Shown: positions 11,833 to 24,850 of the stretch, one piece after another
Layout: every line of letters begins with the position of its first letter
How positions within the stretch are numbered: the first letter of the stretch is position 1
Assembly (NCBI GenBank): GCA_023512835.1
Contig: CM042086.1
Coordinates: 6,425,799 to 6,489,798 of the forward strand
From: Taxillus chinensis
Taxonomy: Eukaryota; Streptophyta; Magnoliopsida; Santalales; Loranthaceae
DNA: 64,000 bases
Direction: 5' to 3'
Notes under the pieces: model-generated
Told to the model about the DNA's origin: nothing
Databases searched by the model: none
Seen by the model: only the letters and a program-made list of their open reading frames with translations
Translations under genes and position numbers: made by a program

Positions 11833-12607
11833 AGATTGGAGGTATATGGAAGGATTTTTAAATTATACACACTTTTAATATGTGGTTCTTATTTACAATT
11901 AAAGAACTAGTGGGGTGGGAGGTTTCATAGTTTATGAATGTTGTATATTAGGATAGAATTCTAGCTGGGTATATGAATGTTGTATATTAGAGAAGCCGGT
12001 CTTGCCCCTCTTGATGGATTTTTTAAGCAGTTAGGAGCTTAAAGGCCTTATGTAGTTTTTGATTCCAGTTAGGAGCTTAAAGGCCACATGAATTTTTAGA
12101 TTGCTTTGAATTGTCACTTCTAAATCATGATTTTCACATAGAATCAGATATTGATTTTCACATATAACAACCGAAATGACTTTGGATTTAATGATGGCTG
12201 CAAATTATCTTCATACCTGATGCGGTTATGCTTGTTTTTATTGGGTGGTCTTAAGATGTACACTCAAAGATACTAGCTTTCTCTTGTCATGCAGTGAACT
12301 CACTTCAATTGCAGCGTACTAGCTTTCTTTTTATTGGGTGGTCTTGTTGTTGTAAACTCACTTCAATGCCCAGGACAATCATGCTACTGTGGTTGTCATC
12401 AATGTCCCTATTTATAATTGACGTGCCTATTTATTAATGTCCCTATGTAAACTCACTTCAATGCCCAGAACTCTCTTCATTGCAGCTTCAATTGTTTGTG
12501 TTTCGATGCAGCTTAGCATATGAATGTATGTGACTATTTATAATTATAACTATTTGTTATAATTATAATTTTTAATAATTATTTGTTTGAATTGTTTTTG
12601 TTTTGTA

Positions 12608-12667
12608 GGCACATTATCTAAAAAACAAGAAGATATGGACATTCAAAATGAAAGTTGGATCAATTGA
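12608..12667 (+). pseudogene. Exon-like remnant, copy B
   Basis: The shorter relative of the piece at 11722: same acceptor context, the shared peptide KQEDMDIQN, then an internal deletion before the stop. Probably a duplicated and decayed exon of the host transposon. Confidence 0.35.
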
Positions 12668-13118
12668 AGAAATGAATGTGCTTTTTGTATTTTGTTTGTT
12701 TTAGTGGTTGAATATTGGATGTTTAAATCTATACTTCATTTTATTATTTTGTATTTGATTTTTATTAATGGTTTGTATGAATTATTGTTTTATTTGAGTT
12801 TTTGGATGGTTAGTATTAATGTTTTGATGGCTGGTTTGTTTATTTCCTATAAATGTTATATGATATTGATATATATTTCATTCAATTTGAATAATAATTG
12901 TTAAATCGGGTCGGGTCAGGTCAATAATTTATGACCGGGTTCGACGGGCAGGGCAGGGCGGGGTTCTATAATCGGAATTTCGGAGCGGGGTGGGGCGGGC
13001 TCGGGCATGGTAACCTGCCCCGACATCGGGCGGTGCGGGTTCGGGTATTTATCTTATATGTTCGGGCGGGATCGGGTCACTCACTACCCGGTCCCGATCC
13101 GCCCCGTTGTCATCCCTA

Positions 13119-13311
13119 GTAGTGTCCCCCTCCATCCGCACCCCCAACAGTGGTCGGCGGCGTTTTCTTCCATCTTCAGTGTGGTTTTTTTATTGTTAAT
13201 TTAAATATCCTCCCACAAATGTTTTTTATTTTAAAATTTTATGATAATAATAATAATAGTAATAGTAACTTATAAATAATTTTATAAATATTAATATCTT
13301 TTTATGTTTTA
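13119..13311. repeat. Direct repeat copy 2 (pairs with 11427-11621)
   Basis: Begins exactly at the right end of the hAT-like element with GTAGTGTC and continues as a near-identical copy of 11427-11621. The sequences diverge after TTTATGTTTTA. Confidence 0.95.
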
Positions 13312-16300
13312 AAATTCTAAAATAATAATAACTTCTAAATATTATTATTTTAAATGTTATTAGTTAAACTTTAAAAAATACATATTATATTTTAAAATAA
13401 TTAATATTAAATATAAAACAGTCATTTTAAATTTGCAGTGAGTAATCGTCTTATCTGTTTTAATTTTCTATTATATACTTAATAATAATAATACATATAC
13501 ATATGTACATGATAAATTTCTAATATAATTATTATTGTATTACTCCGAAGGAAAAATAAAAAACGATTCAGGTGTACCCAACAATAATGCTAACTATTAT
13601 TACTCAACATTTAATCATAAATGTCTGCCGCAACATTTACAAAACGCTTCCGCTACATACCTACAACGTCCTTTTTAGAAGACGCTAAAACGCTGTCAAG
13701 AAAATACCGCCTAAAAGCACCACTCAAATTTGGAAAAATTATTGGAATGATACTTATAATTGGTTAAAATTTTAAATTAAAATACGGATTTTAACAATAT
13801 TTTATGGTTATATGTAATTAATATTTAATTATGTATATATAACTTATATATATTAAAATTAATATATAAGTATAAAATTATAAATTTTAATTATTTATAT
13901 TATATTTACATAATTATAATTATAATTAACTAGTAATTATAATTATAATTATAATTATAATTATAATTATAATTAACGTGAATGATACATACGATTAAAA
14001 AATCATAAGTAAAATAAAACATTAAAAATAAATTTCTTACCGAACGAATATCACAAGTAAAAATACAACCTGCTATGATACCATATTATAATCTAATGAT
14101 TAATGCACTAACACTAATTGATTATAAGAAAAACTACTCTTAATTATATATTAGAATCTACTTATTTATAATTTCTCAAATGTAGGACTTTAATAATACC
14201 TTCGAAAGGTTATTCCGGTTAAGGAGTTGGTTAAGATTTATCGGGGGTGAGAAATTAAAGCATATGTTCGTAGACACGCACATGAAATGAGCTACATCTA
14301 AGTCGACGTGATGGAAATTGGTACTAACTTCTACAACAGCAATATGTGCAAAGCGATTCTTTTCCTCGCCTTCAATCTCTGATGCACCGATATGCCATTT
14401 CGTCCAACAAATCGGTACCACACACGAGTCCGACACTAACACATTCATGACACGCGATCGACGTGCCTACGACACGCTGGTCAACGTGTGACGACTTTTT
14501 TCGATCACAGACGCATTCGATACGAGGTCCAACACGTTATGATGTGAGGCTATATGTTTTATTTAAAAACAAATAAGATAAATACCTAAAATTCATAATT
14601 GCAAGGGAGCTCCAATAGCGCCGCGCTGATCGAATCCTGCCCAGCCGGCATCCAGCGTCTCCAACTAACTCTCTTGCCCAACTCCCTGTGTGCCGGTTAC
14701 CGCTGGCCCACTGCAACTCTGCGAAAGCTCGTCATCACCTCGACACCCCCTGCCTGTTAGAGTTCTGATCAAGAGTTCGAACTTGTTAGTTGTTTTAATT
14801 TTTTATTTTATTTATTCAACTTTGTTTTGTTTTGTTGCCAACTTGTCGTCCTGTGTGTTTGTGTGATGGATTTGTAATTTTGTACAGTGATGTGGTGTCA
14901 ATGACTCAATGTCATACTTTAGTGTTTATTAATTATCTTCAGAATAAGGTATTATCGATCGCCATTATTTCCGATGTCATAATATTTTTTCAGTTTAAAT
15001 AAAATCAAATCATTTAGCTTTTTTTGGAAATATTTTTGTTTATGTCATTTTGATCACTCTGATATTCTGACTGATTTAACATTTTTTTAGTTATTAAAAT
15101 CATTTAAAATAAACAAAGTGTGTACGCATATATCAACTAGAATAAAAATTATGCTATCACGACCAATATTGCACACGACTAATAATGATACAGCTAGGAA
15201 GATTTATGAGAACCAGTAGATCCGAAGTAGCGTGCGCTATCATTATAATGTGAAGTTCCGTAAAGAAAATTGGTAAGTATAGCACAAGTAATATGGGTAA
15301 GAAAAAAAAAACAAGGAAAGGTAAACTTTTCTTCATGATTTTTGGTGGATTCGTATAATTAGCATATAATTTCCATTGGAACACGTGAAATATGAATATT
15401 AAAAAAAACATAAAACTTTTCGAAATGAATTTTTTGGATATGTATATGGTGTCTATGATAATGAACTGAATTTTCCATCTTTTAATATAATATAAAATTA
15501 ATTCATTTTTTACTTTATAAAATGACCAAATGTATTATTATAGACATATAGTAAATAGCGTAATTATTTGTCCACTATCAAATATTATTTAGATGCAGAT
15601 TAAGTAAATTATTAATTTAAATAATGATTAATAAATTATTATTCGGTATTAATAATATTTACTTATCTCATGGTAAATCTAAACCCAACCCATCATTGGT
15701 TTATATTTCGAGGGGCCTTTTCATCACCCATCAATCAAAATGAGTGTATCCTCCGTGGGCTACAATTTCAGTTTTGTTTTATCTTGTTTTTTTTTTCGGT
15801 TTTTTCTAATTACCAGCTGCTGAGCTGCCTGAGCATCATAATAATGTCGCTGCTGACATTTATTTCTTTCTCCTATTCTCTTAATATTTACTGCCTTTAA
15901 AAGGGAGGGGGAAAAGGACCTCATTTATTGGTATATATGTAGGCTATTGGCTATTGAGACTAACTCCAAGCGAGCAGTACGAATTATTGAAATACGTCTT
16001 AGTACAATAATAATATACTGATTTTGAAAATCACAACTTTTCTTAAAGAGAAAAAAAATCACATCTTTTAAGGAGAAAGTAAATCTTAGAAAATTGAGTC
16101 AATTAAAGTGACGTAAGGAAAAATAAAAGCCATCATAATGTCTTGATTATTATTATTTTTTCGTTTGTGTCTTTTGTCTTTTTCTTAAAAGAGAAATTCA
16201 AGTCATGTAGTTAGAAATTCAAATTTTGAAGCGTAATCGTGACTAGGTGAACACGTCAAAATGTAATCCGTGATGACTGGTTTAGATTTCTTATTTTTGC

Positions 16301-19300
16301 ATGTGATCCACCACCCAAAAAAAAAAAAAAAACCATCCTTGCTACCTTTGTATATATTTTTGCTCCTTTAAAAGAAGTCATATTTGATAACGGGACCTTT
16401 TACCCTCAATTGGGTTTACATTCCATCAGGGATGTAAAACACAGACACCATATGGGGGGAAAATGGGGCTGGCACAGATATTTTGGCTCATTCAATTTTA
16501 GAGGGGTGAAGCTATTCTACATGCCATTCCTGGAAAAATTTAAAATTTACCATATCTAATAGGAGCTCATCTATATAACTATTACACAGCCGCGAATTCT
16601 ATATTCATTTTTAAGAGGTAAGTAAAAAGTATTACCAAAACCCTCGAATCCCTCGACGCATAATGTGATTATTTTATTTTATTTTTGCTTTGGTTTATAT
16701 TTGGGCTATTTTTCAAATTAAAATTTGTATTTTTTCAGTTTAAATAAAATCAAATCAGGCCAAAACCGATAATTTATGATTTGATTTAGTTTAGACCATC
16801 AGTTGAAAATATTTTTTTTGTTTACATCAATTCAATTGGTTAATGTATCAATTTGAATATATATTGAATTTATACTTTTAAAAAATCTCCAAAGTAAATA
16901 ACACAATTCACAAACACAACATATTTAATTTCTAAGTGTCTTCAATCCATTTCAACTGCTTCTTTGTCCCTTCTCGTCTCGTGTTGGCCTCAAATTTCAT
17001 TGACCTATACTTTTTGAATATATTACACCAATCTATCTAGTTTAACTAGTCATAAATGAAGTGAATGTGTGAAATTCGCCCAATAAGTGGGGTTCGATTG
17101 CTGCCAACTTACTACTCTCCACAGTTATTACATTGGTAATAACTTGGGTCGTGGCCTTGCCCTAACGTACATAAAATCCATAATATATGTAATAATTTTG
17201 TTAATCAAACATTTTTTTTACTGTCTGATATCAACCTATCACGTCCCTAAATTTCAGAAATCTTAAAAATGAGTAAATAACTCATCATGCATGCACTAGA
17301 ATAGTCAAAAGGTTGGTAATTATCACCTATGAATACTACACGTTGAGTGTTGTCTTACAGACATAACATGTGTAGTTAAGTAACAAGGGTGCTTTATACT
17401 ATCCCAAATTACATAATCTCAATAATATAAAACATTATAATAATCATGTCGAAGAATCACAAATTTCTTATATAATAATAATAATAATCAGAGAATGCCG
17501 GTAAACTCTAAGTAAGTGGTTTTATCATTTTTCATCCTTCACACGTCTCCGTGTAACCTATATTTGGATAATTTTTGCATGAACCTTAGTCCTTAGGTTG
17601 AATGCGTAAATGAATTCACTGAATTTCGTTATTTTAATTGACGCCTTTCATTAGTTCATGTTATCGATCACTGAGTTCAATGTTTGATGTTTGATTGCTG
17701 CTGAATTTTGGGTTAATTGTCAAAAAAATGGGTTGATATGGTATTGGGCTGTGAATGTTGGTAGAATGTTCACGGTTAACATGGAATAAGATCGTTCATG
17801 CTACCATTATTTAATATTATTGATGTTTTTAATATATTTTTCGACTATAAATAGGCGTCTGGGTGTGAAACCTTTATTTTTTGATGTGTTTTTGGGGGTG
17901 AATTGATGATTATTATGTAAAAAATAGTTGTTATTTGTTGTAATGAACTGCATAATCAACAGGGCATGAGCATGTTTTATATAACACATGCATGAAACAT
18001 ACACACCATATAACATAAAGTATTAATCAGAATTTGAAACTACATGAGGCATGCATGATATGATGTGGTTTTGCATGAAGCACAACTGTTAAGGTTGCAC
18101 ATGCATCTTTGTAGTGTTTGGAACGTGAATGTTTCATGTATATGTTTCATGCAGTAACTTTTTTAGTTTTAATTCTCGTATTTTCGGTGATGTTTGATTC
18201 AGTTATATTAGTATGGATTGGGTAACCCATATGAGACATACTGATATTGTTAGTTAGGTATAGATTTTGGATTAAATGGGTCTTAAGGACCTTTGTTCAT
18301 TTGTTTGCTTGTTCCCCATTGAGAGACATTTGTTGTCTAATTTAATTATTGAAAGTGCATACAACATTATTGCAACAAATTAAAAAAAGGAATTCATAAT
18401 GAAAAAAATATGTAAATTAGATAAGTTGTACTGATAATGGAGATAATAGAAATGCGAAATGCAGTAAATATGAATAAATCATATATGCTTCTAATTAATT
18501 ATGTTAACAATGATTTAACATGAAAATTGGGGTTTTGGGTAATGCTTTTTATATTAGATGGAATTTAATCTAATAATTGTTATCAAAGCCGCCTTCATGT
18601 TGAATCATTAGAATTTGTGATCGTTTGGATTGAATAGGGATGATCCCAGTTAATTTGATTGTATATATATGAATGTAAATAAATAATTATTCACGTAATG
18701 TTTTGTTAATATTTGATTAGTTTAAGAAAAAAATTGCATTTATATATTACAATTACCTTTTAAAAGCACACACATATGGCTTTTCATTTTAACTTTATAC
18801 TAATTTAAATATTATTTTATTATAATTTAAATATTAATATAATCTTACTCATTTAAAGTATTCATTTAAGATAAATACATTCAATAATTTTTTATTAATA
18901 ATTTTATATTTGCTCAATAATTCATAAAAACATTCAAATGAAAGAAGTTTTTTAAATTTGACTAAAGGTTGTACTTGGTTGCTACGGAAAGGAAGCATGG
19001 AAAAGATATGAAATGCATGGTTTTCCATCACTTGGTTAATAAAGAATCTGAACAAGAAATAATGGAAAGATTATCAAAAATGTCTTGGGCGCCATGATTT
19101 ATTTTCTCAGCTCAAATACCGTAAAACATATGAAAATTCTATAGTAACACAAACTTCCAAAACTACCATCATATAATTATTGATCACATCAAACGAAAAG
19201 AATAAAATTAATAATTCATAGAATAACATTTTATTTCTTTATTTCCTATTTAATCTAAAGAAATAATTTTTTTACTCTAATAACCTATGAAAAATTTATT

Positions 19301-20190
19301 TTGCATCTTTTTTCTTTTCATAACTTTCCTTCCTATTTTTTTCCGTCTATTTTTTCATCTAATTTTTTTCTTTTGACAAGCACACGGTAAATAATCTCCT
19401 TTTGTTCCAGCACCCACTAAGAATACTCTAATACATAAATACTATGCATCAAGCACTATAATGGCTAAGTACTGCGGCACTTGCATTTAGTTTTTTCTTT
19501 ATGTATTTTATGTGAGTGATAAAATTTATAGTCAGTGTCACAAATGAATCTCAAAACAATAATTTTGAATTAAACGAAAATATGTTTATGATTAACAAAC
19601 GTCAAAGAGTTGCATGACTATCGATCAGTAACAAATAAAAACAACAATCTAATACCTTTAAAATTTAAATTTGGAGCCGAACTACAAAGCCCATACAAAA
19701 TGTAACTTATCCCATAAAAATTTAAAAATTGAATGGTAGAGCCAGATTTGATTTTGATTGAATTGTGGGTGAAAGTGGGAAACAGCAGAAACCGGCACGT
19801 GCGCCCCCTCCCTAGGATCCTTTGTTCATGTCTAAAATTGCTGACACAAAAGTCATGTAACATTAAAAAGAAAAGGAAAAAGATGGTACAAAAAAACAAA
19901 AACCTAGGGAATCCCAAATTTTCCAAACCATCCGCCCTTGGATTCCCAAACGTCTCTGTCTCCGTCTCTCTCTCTCTCTATTACGAATCTTTAACTATTA
20001 ACTGTGGTCTGGTCTCTCCCACGGGTATTGCATTTTTACCCCCCTCTATTTTTTTTTTTAACTTTTCAACATCTTAAATAAAATAAAATATTATATTATA
20101 TACTTCCTTATTATCTCGTAGGTCAGTCGGCTGGGTGGATTAGCACAAATCATCCCACATCTTCCTTAACTATATGGTATAAACTATAAA
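13312..20190. other. Long intergenic stretch, AT-rich, no gene recognised
   Basis: Contains an (AATTAT)n microsatellite at about 13911-13975 and a GC-richer patch at 14605-14760 without a usable reading frame. The rest is low-complexity A/T. Translations of the longer open stretches (for example 14176-14448 and 19618-19926, minus) show no family signature, so none is called as a gene. Confidence 0.6.
13911..13975. repeat. (AATTAT)n microsatellite
   Basis: Repeated AATTAT units with one interruption (AACTAGT). The unit array is self-complementary and could fold back. Confidence 0.9.
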
Positions 20191-20204
20191 CTATAAACCC
20201 CCCC

Positions 20205-20207
20205 CTC

Positions 20208-20244
<37 letters not shown>
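20205..20244. repeat. (CT)n tract in the leader or promoter of the SMR gene
   Basis: About 40 bases of CT repeat located 105-145 bp upstream of the SMR start codon. Pyrimidine CT tracts are common near plant transcription starts. Confidence 0.85.
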
Positions 20245-20247
<3 letters not shown>

Positions 20248-20347
20248 GTTTTTGAATTTGGGCTTTTGAGCCTTGCCATTAATTTTGCTACCACATATCA
20301 TCTCATCTATATTGCAGGCATATATATGTGTTGGAGACAACCAGCAA

Positions 20348-20761
20348 ATGGCACCATCTCGTTGCACGCGAAGACGACGACCGCTGAGAGCCACAACAAA
20401 ACCAGCAGCCCCGGACTCGCCGAGTCCTCCTCAACCGTCGACTACTACTAACTCCGACTCGCCGCGGCCGCCGCTGCCGGGCTCCTCCCCTTCCGACCAC
20501 ATCCTTTTCGACCACAGTTTCTCAGCGAAGACAAACCCCGGCGGCGGCGGCGGCGGCGATGGCTGTACAACGCCGAAGGCGAAGAGGTTCCGAATACCGG
20601 AACCGGAGACGTGTCCGCCGGCGCCAAAGAAGAAGCGCCCACTTCCGGGGACGAATAGTAGTTGTTCGCTGCGGAGGTCGCCGATTCCGTTCCTCGCGTC
20701 CCCAGACATAGAGCTCTTCTTCGTCCTCGCGCTGAGGACTAGTGATCAAAGAGCCAGTTAG
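20348..20761 (+). CDS. SIAMESE-RELATED (SMR) cyclin-dependent kinase inhibitor
   Basis: Single-exon protein of 137 aa, within the usual small size of the family. The N-terminal half is basic then Ser/Pro-rich. The conserved SMR blocks follow in order: CTTPKAKRFRIPE, CPPAPKKKRP and, near the C-terminus, PFLASPDIELFF. SMR proteins are plant-specific nuclear inhibitors of CDK-cyclin complexes; they stop mitosis and promote endoreduplication, often under stress. An in-frame CTG/ATG-type extension upstream exists, but ATG at 20348 gives a typical N-terminus. A Gly6 run (about residues 64-69) comes from a GGC repeat. Which numbered SMR it matches cannot be told by eye. Confidence 0.88.
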   Translation: MAPSRCTRRRRPLRATTKPAAPDSPSPPQPSTTTNSDSPRPPLPGSSPSDHILFDHSFSAKTNPGGGGGGDGCTTPKAKRFRIPEPETCPPAPKKKRPLPGTNSSCSLRRSPIPFLASPDIELFFVLALRTSDQRAS

Positions 20762-23700
20762 GTTTTTTTTTTTTATTATTGGTTTTGTTTTGAGTTTTGT
20801 GTTGTATGCTTAGCTTGACTTGCTCAATTAGTTAGCTGGGTTCTTGAATGTTTAGGACATGTTGATGACTAATTATTAGGGAGCTGGCTTGTTTTCTCTT
20901 GGCCAGGTTTTAGTTGTAGTTTTTTTTTTCATTTTCTAATAAGGTGTTTTGTGGCTCGTGACCTTGTGAGTGAGTAACCTTTAAATTGTAATGGTATGTT
21001 TGAGGGGAGCTGGCTTTGGATTGTCAGCTTTTTGGTAATTTGATTGGAGAATGAAGTCTCCTAAAATGCACAGGCTTCCATTCCCCTTTGTGTGTGCAAA
21101 TCAAATCATTCATTTTATCTTAAAATTTTAATATTTTTTAAATAATAATAATAAATAAATGAATAAATACATAAATAAGCAGTTAATGTTTGTTCGAATT
21201 TTATTTTTATTAGTGGGTACAATAAAAAAAGGCTTTGATTTAGATCTGCTTCTAGGTGCAAGTTTGAAGTGCAAGTTCTGATATATGTTTATGTGGCTTA
21301 AGATTTTGGATCTCAGCTTTCTATAGATAATGTGAGTCCAAGCTTTTAAGAATTTTGTGTACGTACTTTAAGCATATACCTTGTCGGAGTCAATCATAAG
21401 CCTCGTTGAACTCACAAGAATGGCATCTCCATTATTATGTGCTTGTCACAGTATTTTAGGATAACGCTTGGTTCATGTAACTCACAGTGTTTTTGTGGAT
21501 CTTTAGACGGTGGACATAGCCTTTGAAATTAAGGCCCCAATTAATGGGACTTTTTTGACTTTTATAAAGTTAATTTTTAATATTTAATTTTAGGGGTCTT
21601 TAATTTTCATTAGGGTTTTTTTAATTAATAATACTTTATGTGTACTATCAATATTTTTAATAAAATTATATATATAGTTATTTTGTACGACTTTTTAAAA
21701 GTAACTTTTTTTTTCAATGTAAATTTATGAAACACACAAACAACGTCGAGGACAATAATTAATACACAATTTCTACACAAAATAAAAAGGGGACAATTTC
21801 TACACAAGCATTAATACACAAAGTTATTTTCTACACAATTTTTATATAAATTGGAAAAACCAACGTGCTCATTCTAATATCACTCGTGTTATGTTAAGAA
21901 CCATAAATAAAGTTGTTTAACGTATCGAAATAATAATAATAATCTAGAAGAGGCTAAAATTTTGACACATATATGTGAAGGGCATTTTTGAAAGAAAAAT
22001 AATGTGTCCCCAGAGGTTTTTTTCCCTTTCAAAAATTCTCTCCTCGTACAGGGCATTTCTTTGTTTTATTTTTTTTCTTGTTTCCATAATAATAATAATA
22101 AAATCATAAATAACTCTAATTATTAATATTTTTTCTTAGTTAAAATATAATTTTAAAAAGGTTAATATATAAAGATATTAATATGTAAATATTCATTTTA
22201 TTTTTTTAGTGTTTTAATATGTAAATAATGTTATGTGCATGAATACATAAAAATTATTTAGGTTGTCATATTTTTTTTAGTTTGGATTATTACTCGAACT
22301 GGAATATTGAAAACAATAATTTTAAATGTTATTACTCTACACTTTAATATAAAATAAAATTGATAATGCCTAATATAAAAAACAAGAATAAACTTTTAAA
22401 GAATTCCACCGTTAATATTTTGTAGACATGCATGTGTCCATTCTTCTTGTACTTTCTGTTTATGCTACATCCACCATAAAAAGGATAGGAATTATAGGAT
22501 AGAGATCGACATATTAGAAAATTAGCATAAAATAATTATCATTAACATGATTAACTAGTAATAATTCTCTTGGAGGGGACCTTAGTGGCATGCAGGTATA
22601 AGAAAACAAAATATCCTCTTCCAATGGATAGAGTAGTGTAATTTTTGTTCCTCCTAAATGCATTGCGTCTATCTAATTTTTCACCTGTGATAACTCATTG
22701 GTATAATTTAAATATTTGAGGAATTGGTATGATAGCTCAGTCTCAAAATAATACATTTATCAAATATTTTTGTTGTTAAACTACATGTCTTTGGAAACAA
22801 TACATTTAAAATATATGCCATCACGAATGTACATTCACACCTAGAACCAAAATTTGTTATGCCCGTAAATTTGAGTAGCTTTATTGCTCAAATTAGGAAT
22901 TTTAGTAATGTAAGACATATTATCAAGAAATTGTAAAGAATCGTTAAATATGTGGATCATAGTTTCATTAAGCGTTTAAATGAACTTCTTTTTTTTTTTT
23001 TTTTTTACTCTTCATTTGAATTTATATTTTTTTCCTCCCAAAAGTGTGTATTACACATGTGTTTTATTAATTCTTACTTGCAATTCCACTTTCATGCCTA
23101 ATGTTGTATGCAAGAGTCGGAATTGACCAATGCGATGGATTTGCAATATAAAAAATTTTATTTGTTGTTTAGCCTCGATCAGTTAGATTAAATTCATACA
23201 GCAGTTCAGTAAACTTAGAACACTAGTAACAGATTTCTTATAGAAGTCTGTTTTTCTATATTTAGGAAAAAAATTAAAAAGTATAAAATTATTTCTACAA
23301 CAGATATCCTATATTTAATTTTTTTAAAAAAAATTATATAATATTTTCCAATACATTGGAAATCACTATTCTCTCCTTATAATTATTAAATTATATAAAA
23401 AAAAATTTCACCTCTCTCTTTCACGCTTCTCATGATATTTTTTTTGTTTCATATTAGATTATAAAAAAATAATATTAAATATAAATAATATAAAATATTA
23501 TTTATTAATGATATAAGGAGTGATTTAGACAATCTATTGTGGTGTATATTTATATATGAAAGCAAAATGTAGTTTAAATCTGTAAAATTAGATAAGATGG
23601 TTGAGAAACTGTTGTTAGTGCTCTTAGATGTTCTATATGAGGTGTATTTCATCATCGAACCATTGTGCCCTCATAGACAGTATACCAATAAGTGTGGATG

Positions 23701-24689
23701 TTAATAATTAAAATGGGAAAGAATTGTACCAGTAGTAAAGAATATCATGTTTACAAGGTAACCATTGTGTTTGTTACATAGCTACATAAATTGTATTTTT
23801 AATGAAGAATTCTATTCAACTACTTTCAACCCCCTTTTAATTAATTGCATTGTCTTTCATGAAAATGCGATAAAGAAGTTCATCATGTCAATGTTTGTGG
23901 TGTGAAATGTTGATAGATTTCTAAAACAAAGCCTTAATATTTGAAAATTGATTTTTCAACATCTTAATATATGAAATGTTGATTGAATTGTTTAAGTATA
24001 AATTTTATTTACCACAACCACACATTAATAGTAAATTATTTAAAACATGATAGACGAATAAAAAAAATTATAACTCATGCGTGGATTATTAGTTTAGAGA
24101 CATATATTTAAAATTAAAAAATATATAGAATGTTCAATCGATTATAAAAAACTGTTCATGAAAATAAAAGAAAATTACAATAAAAGATCAAATATATGGA
24201 GTAGCTGTAGCTATCTCTCATCTAGGATGGTTTAGGTCCTTCGATGTTGCCCACTCCTTTTTACCTACTATGTTAGAGACTTGCCCATTTAGTCCTGTTA
24301 AGGTTGCATGTCTCATTGAGATTGTTGTGTCACTAGCAACCCCTAAAAAGCATGTATTGATTATATCAGCCTTTGGTATAGAGCTCGTCCCTTCGGACTT
24401 TGGTCTTGTGGATGTGACCTTACTACATTAGTCGAGCTAACTAAAAAACATGTCCTCTATTAGTGCTCGAGATAATTACACCTATTGCACCTCATTGTTG
24501 TCCTTTTGTAATCCTTCTTTTGATACATTGGCAGTTCACATCCCCAATTGTTCAATTACCTCTTGATAACAAAGTTAGCACCACATCCCCATGTATAAGC
24601 CCATGTCATCTATGTTTGTCTCTTGTTTGATTGTTCCATACTATGATCATTTTGGGGGTCTTTTATGGCTAAACTTAGATACTCTCAAA
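20762..24689. other. 3' flank of the SMR gene and AT-rich intergenic DNA
   Basis: The first 350 bp, with T-rich runs, are probably SMR 3' UTR. Beyond that the sequence is low-complexity A/T with a T tract at 22988-23006. No gene, RNA gene or terminal repeat is recognised. Confidence 0.55.
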
Positions 24690-24850
24690 GTCATTTGGTG
24701 CCCTAAACAATTCTAATTGACTCACACAATTTGTGGGATTCACCTAGCAAGTAATAGGTTATTAGGCGAACTCTAACATCATCTAACACTTGGATTAACT
24801 GAAATATATCCTATGTCCACTTGACCCAGTCCATTGGAACACCAGGTTTA
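24690..24850 (-). pseudogene. Possible decayed gag remnant of an LTR retrotransposon
   Basis: A minus-strand frame reads a gag-like stretch including VLDDVRVRLITYYLLGE and SHKLCESIRIV. The order resembles the plant gypsy gag core (RVRLA..LL.GEA..WWES). There is an in-frame stop a little upstream. An open stretch at 25278-25000 (minus) may belong to the same decayed element. No LTR is identified. Confidence 0.3.

Larger units (their letters stand above)
11622..13118 (+). mobile_element. hAT-like DNA transposon remnant with intact right end
   Basis: The right end reads TTGTCATCCCTA (13107-13118), very close to the 3' terminus of maize Ac (TTTCATCCCTA). It is preceded by about 200 bp of CGGGT/GGGCG-rich subterminal sequence, typical of plant hAT elements. 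The base just past the end starts an 8-bp GTAGTGTC that also occurs at 11427, fitting the 8-bp target duplication of hAT. No matching left terminus is present at 11622. Inside are two related exon-like pieces (11722 and 12608 onward) and many short duplications. No transposase core (DDE, BED finger) is recognisable. Confidence 0.65.

Noticed and set aside
12931..13204. Gly/Arg-rich open frames
   Set aside because: They come from the GGGTCGGG-type subterminal repeats of the hAT-like end, not from a gene.
20191..20749. Several minus-strand open frames over the SMR gene
   Set aside because: They are antisense shadows of the GC-rich SMR coding sequence and CT tract; only the plus-strand frame carries a family signature.
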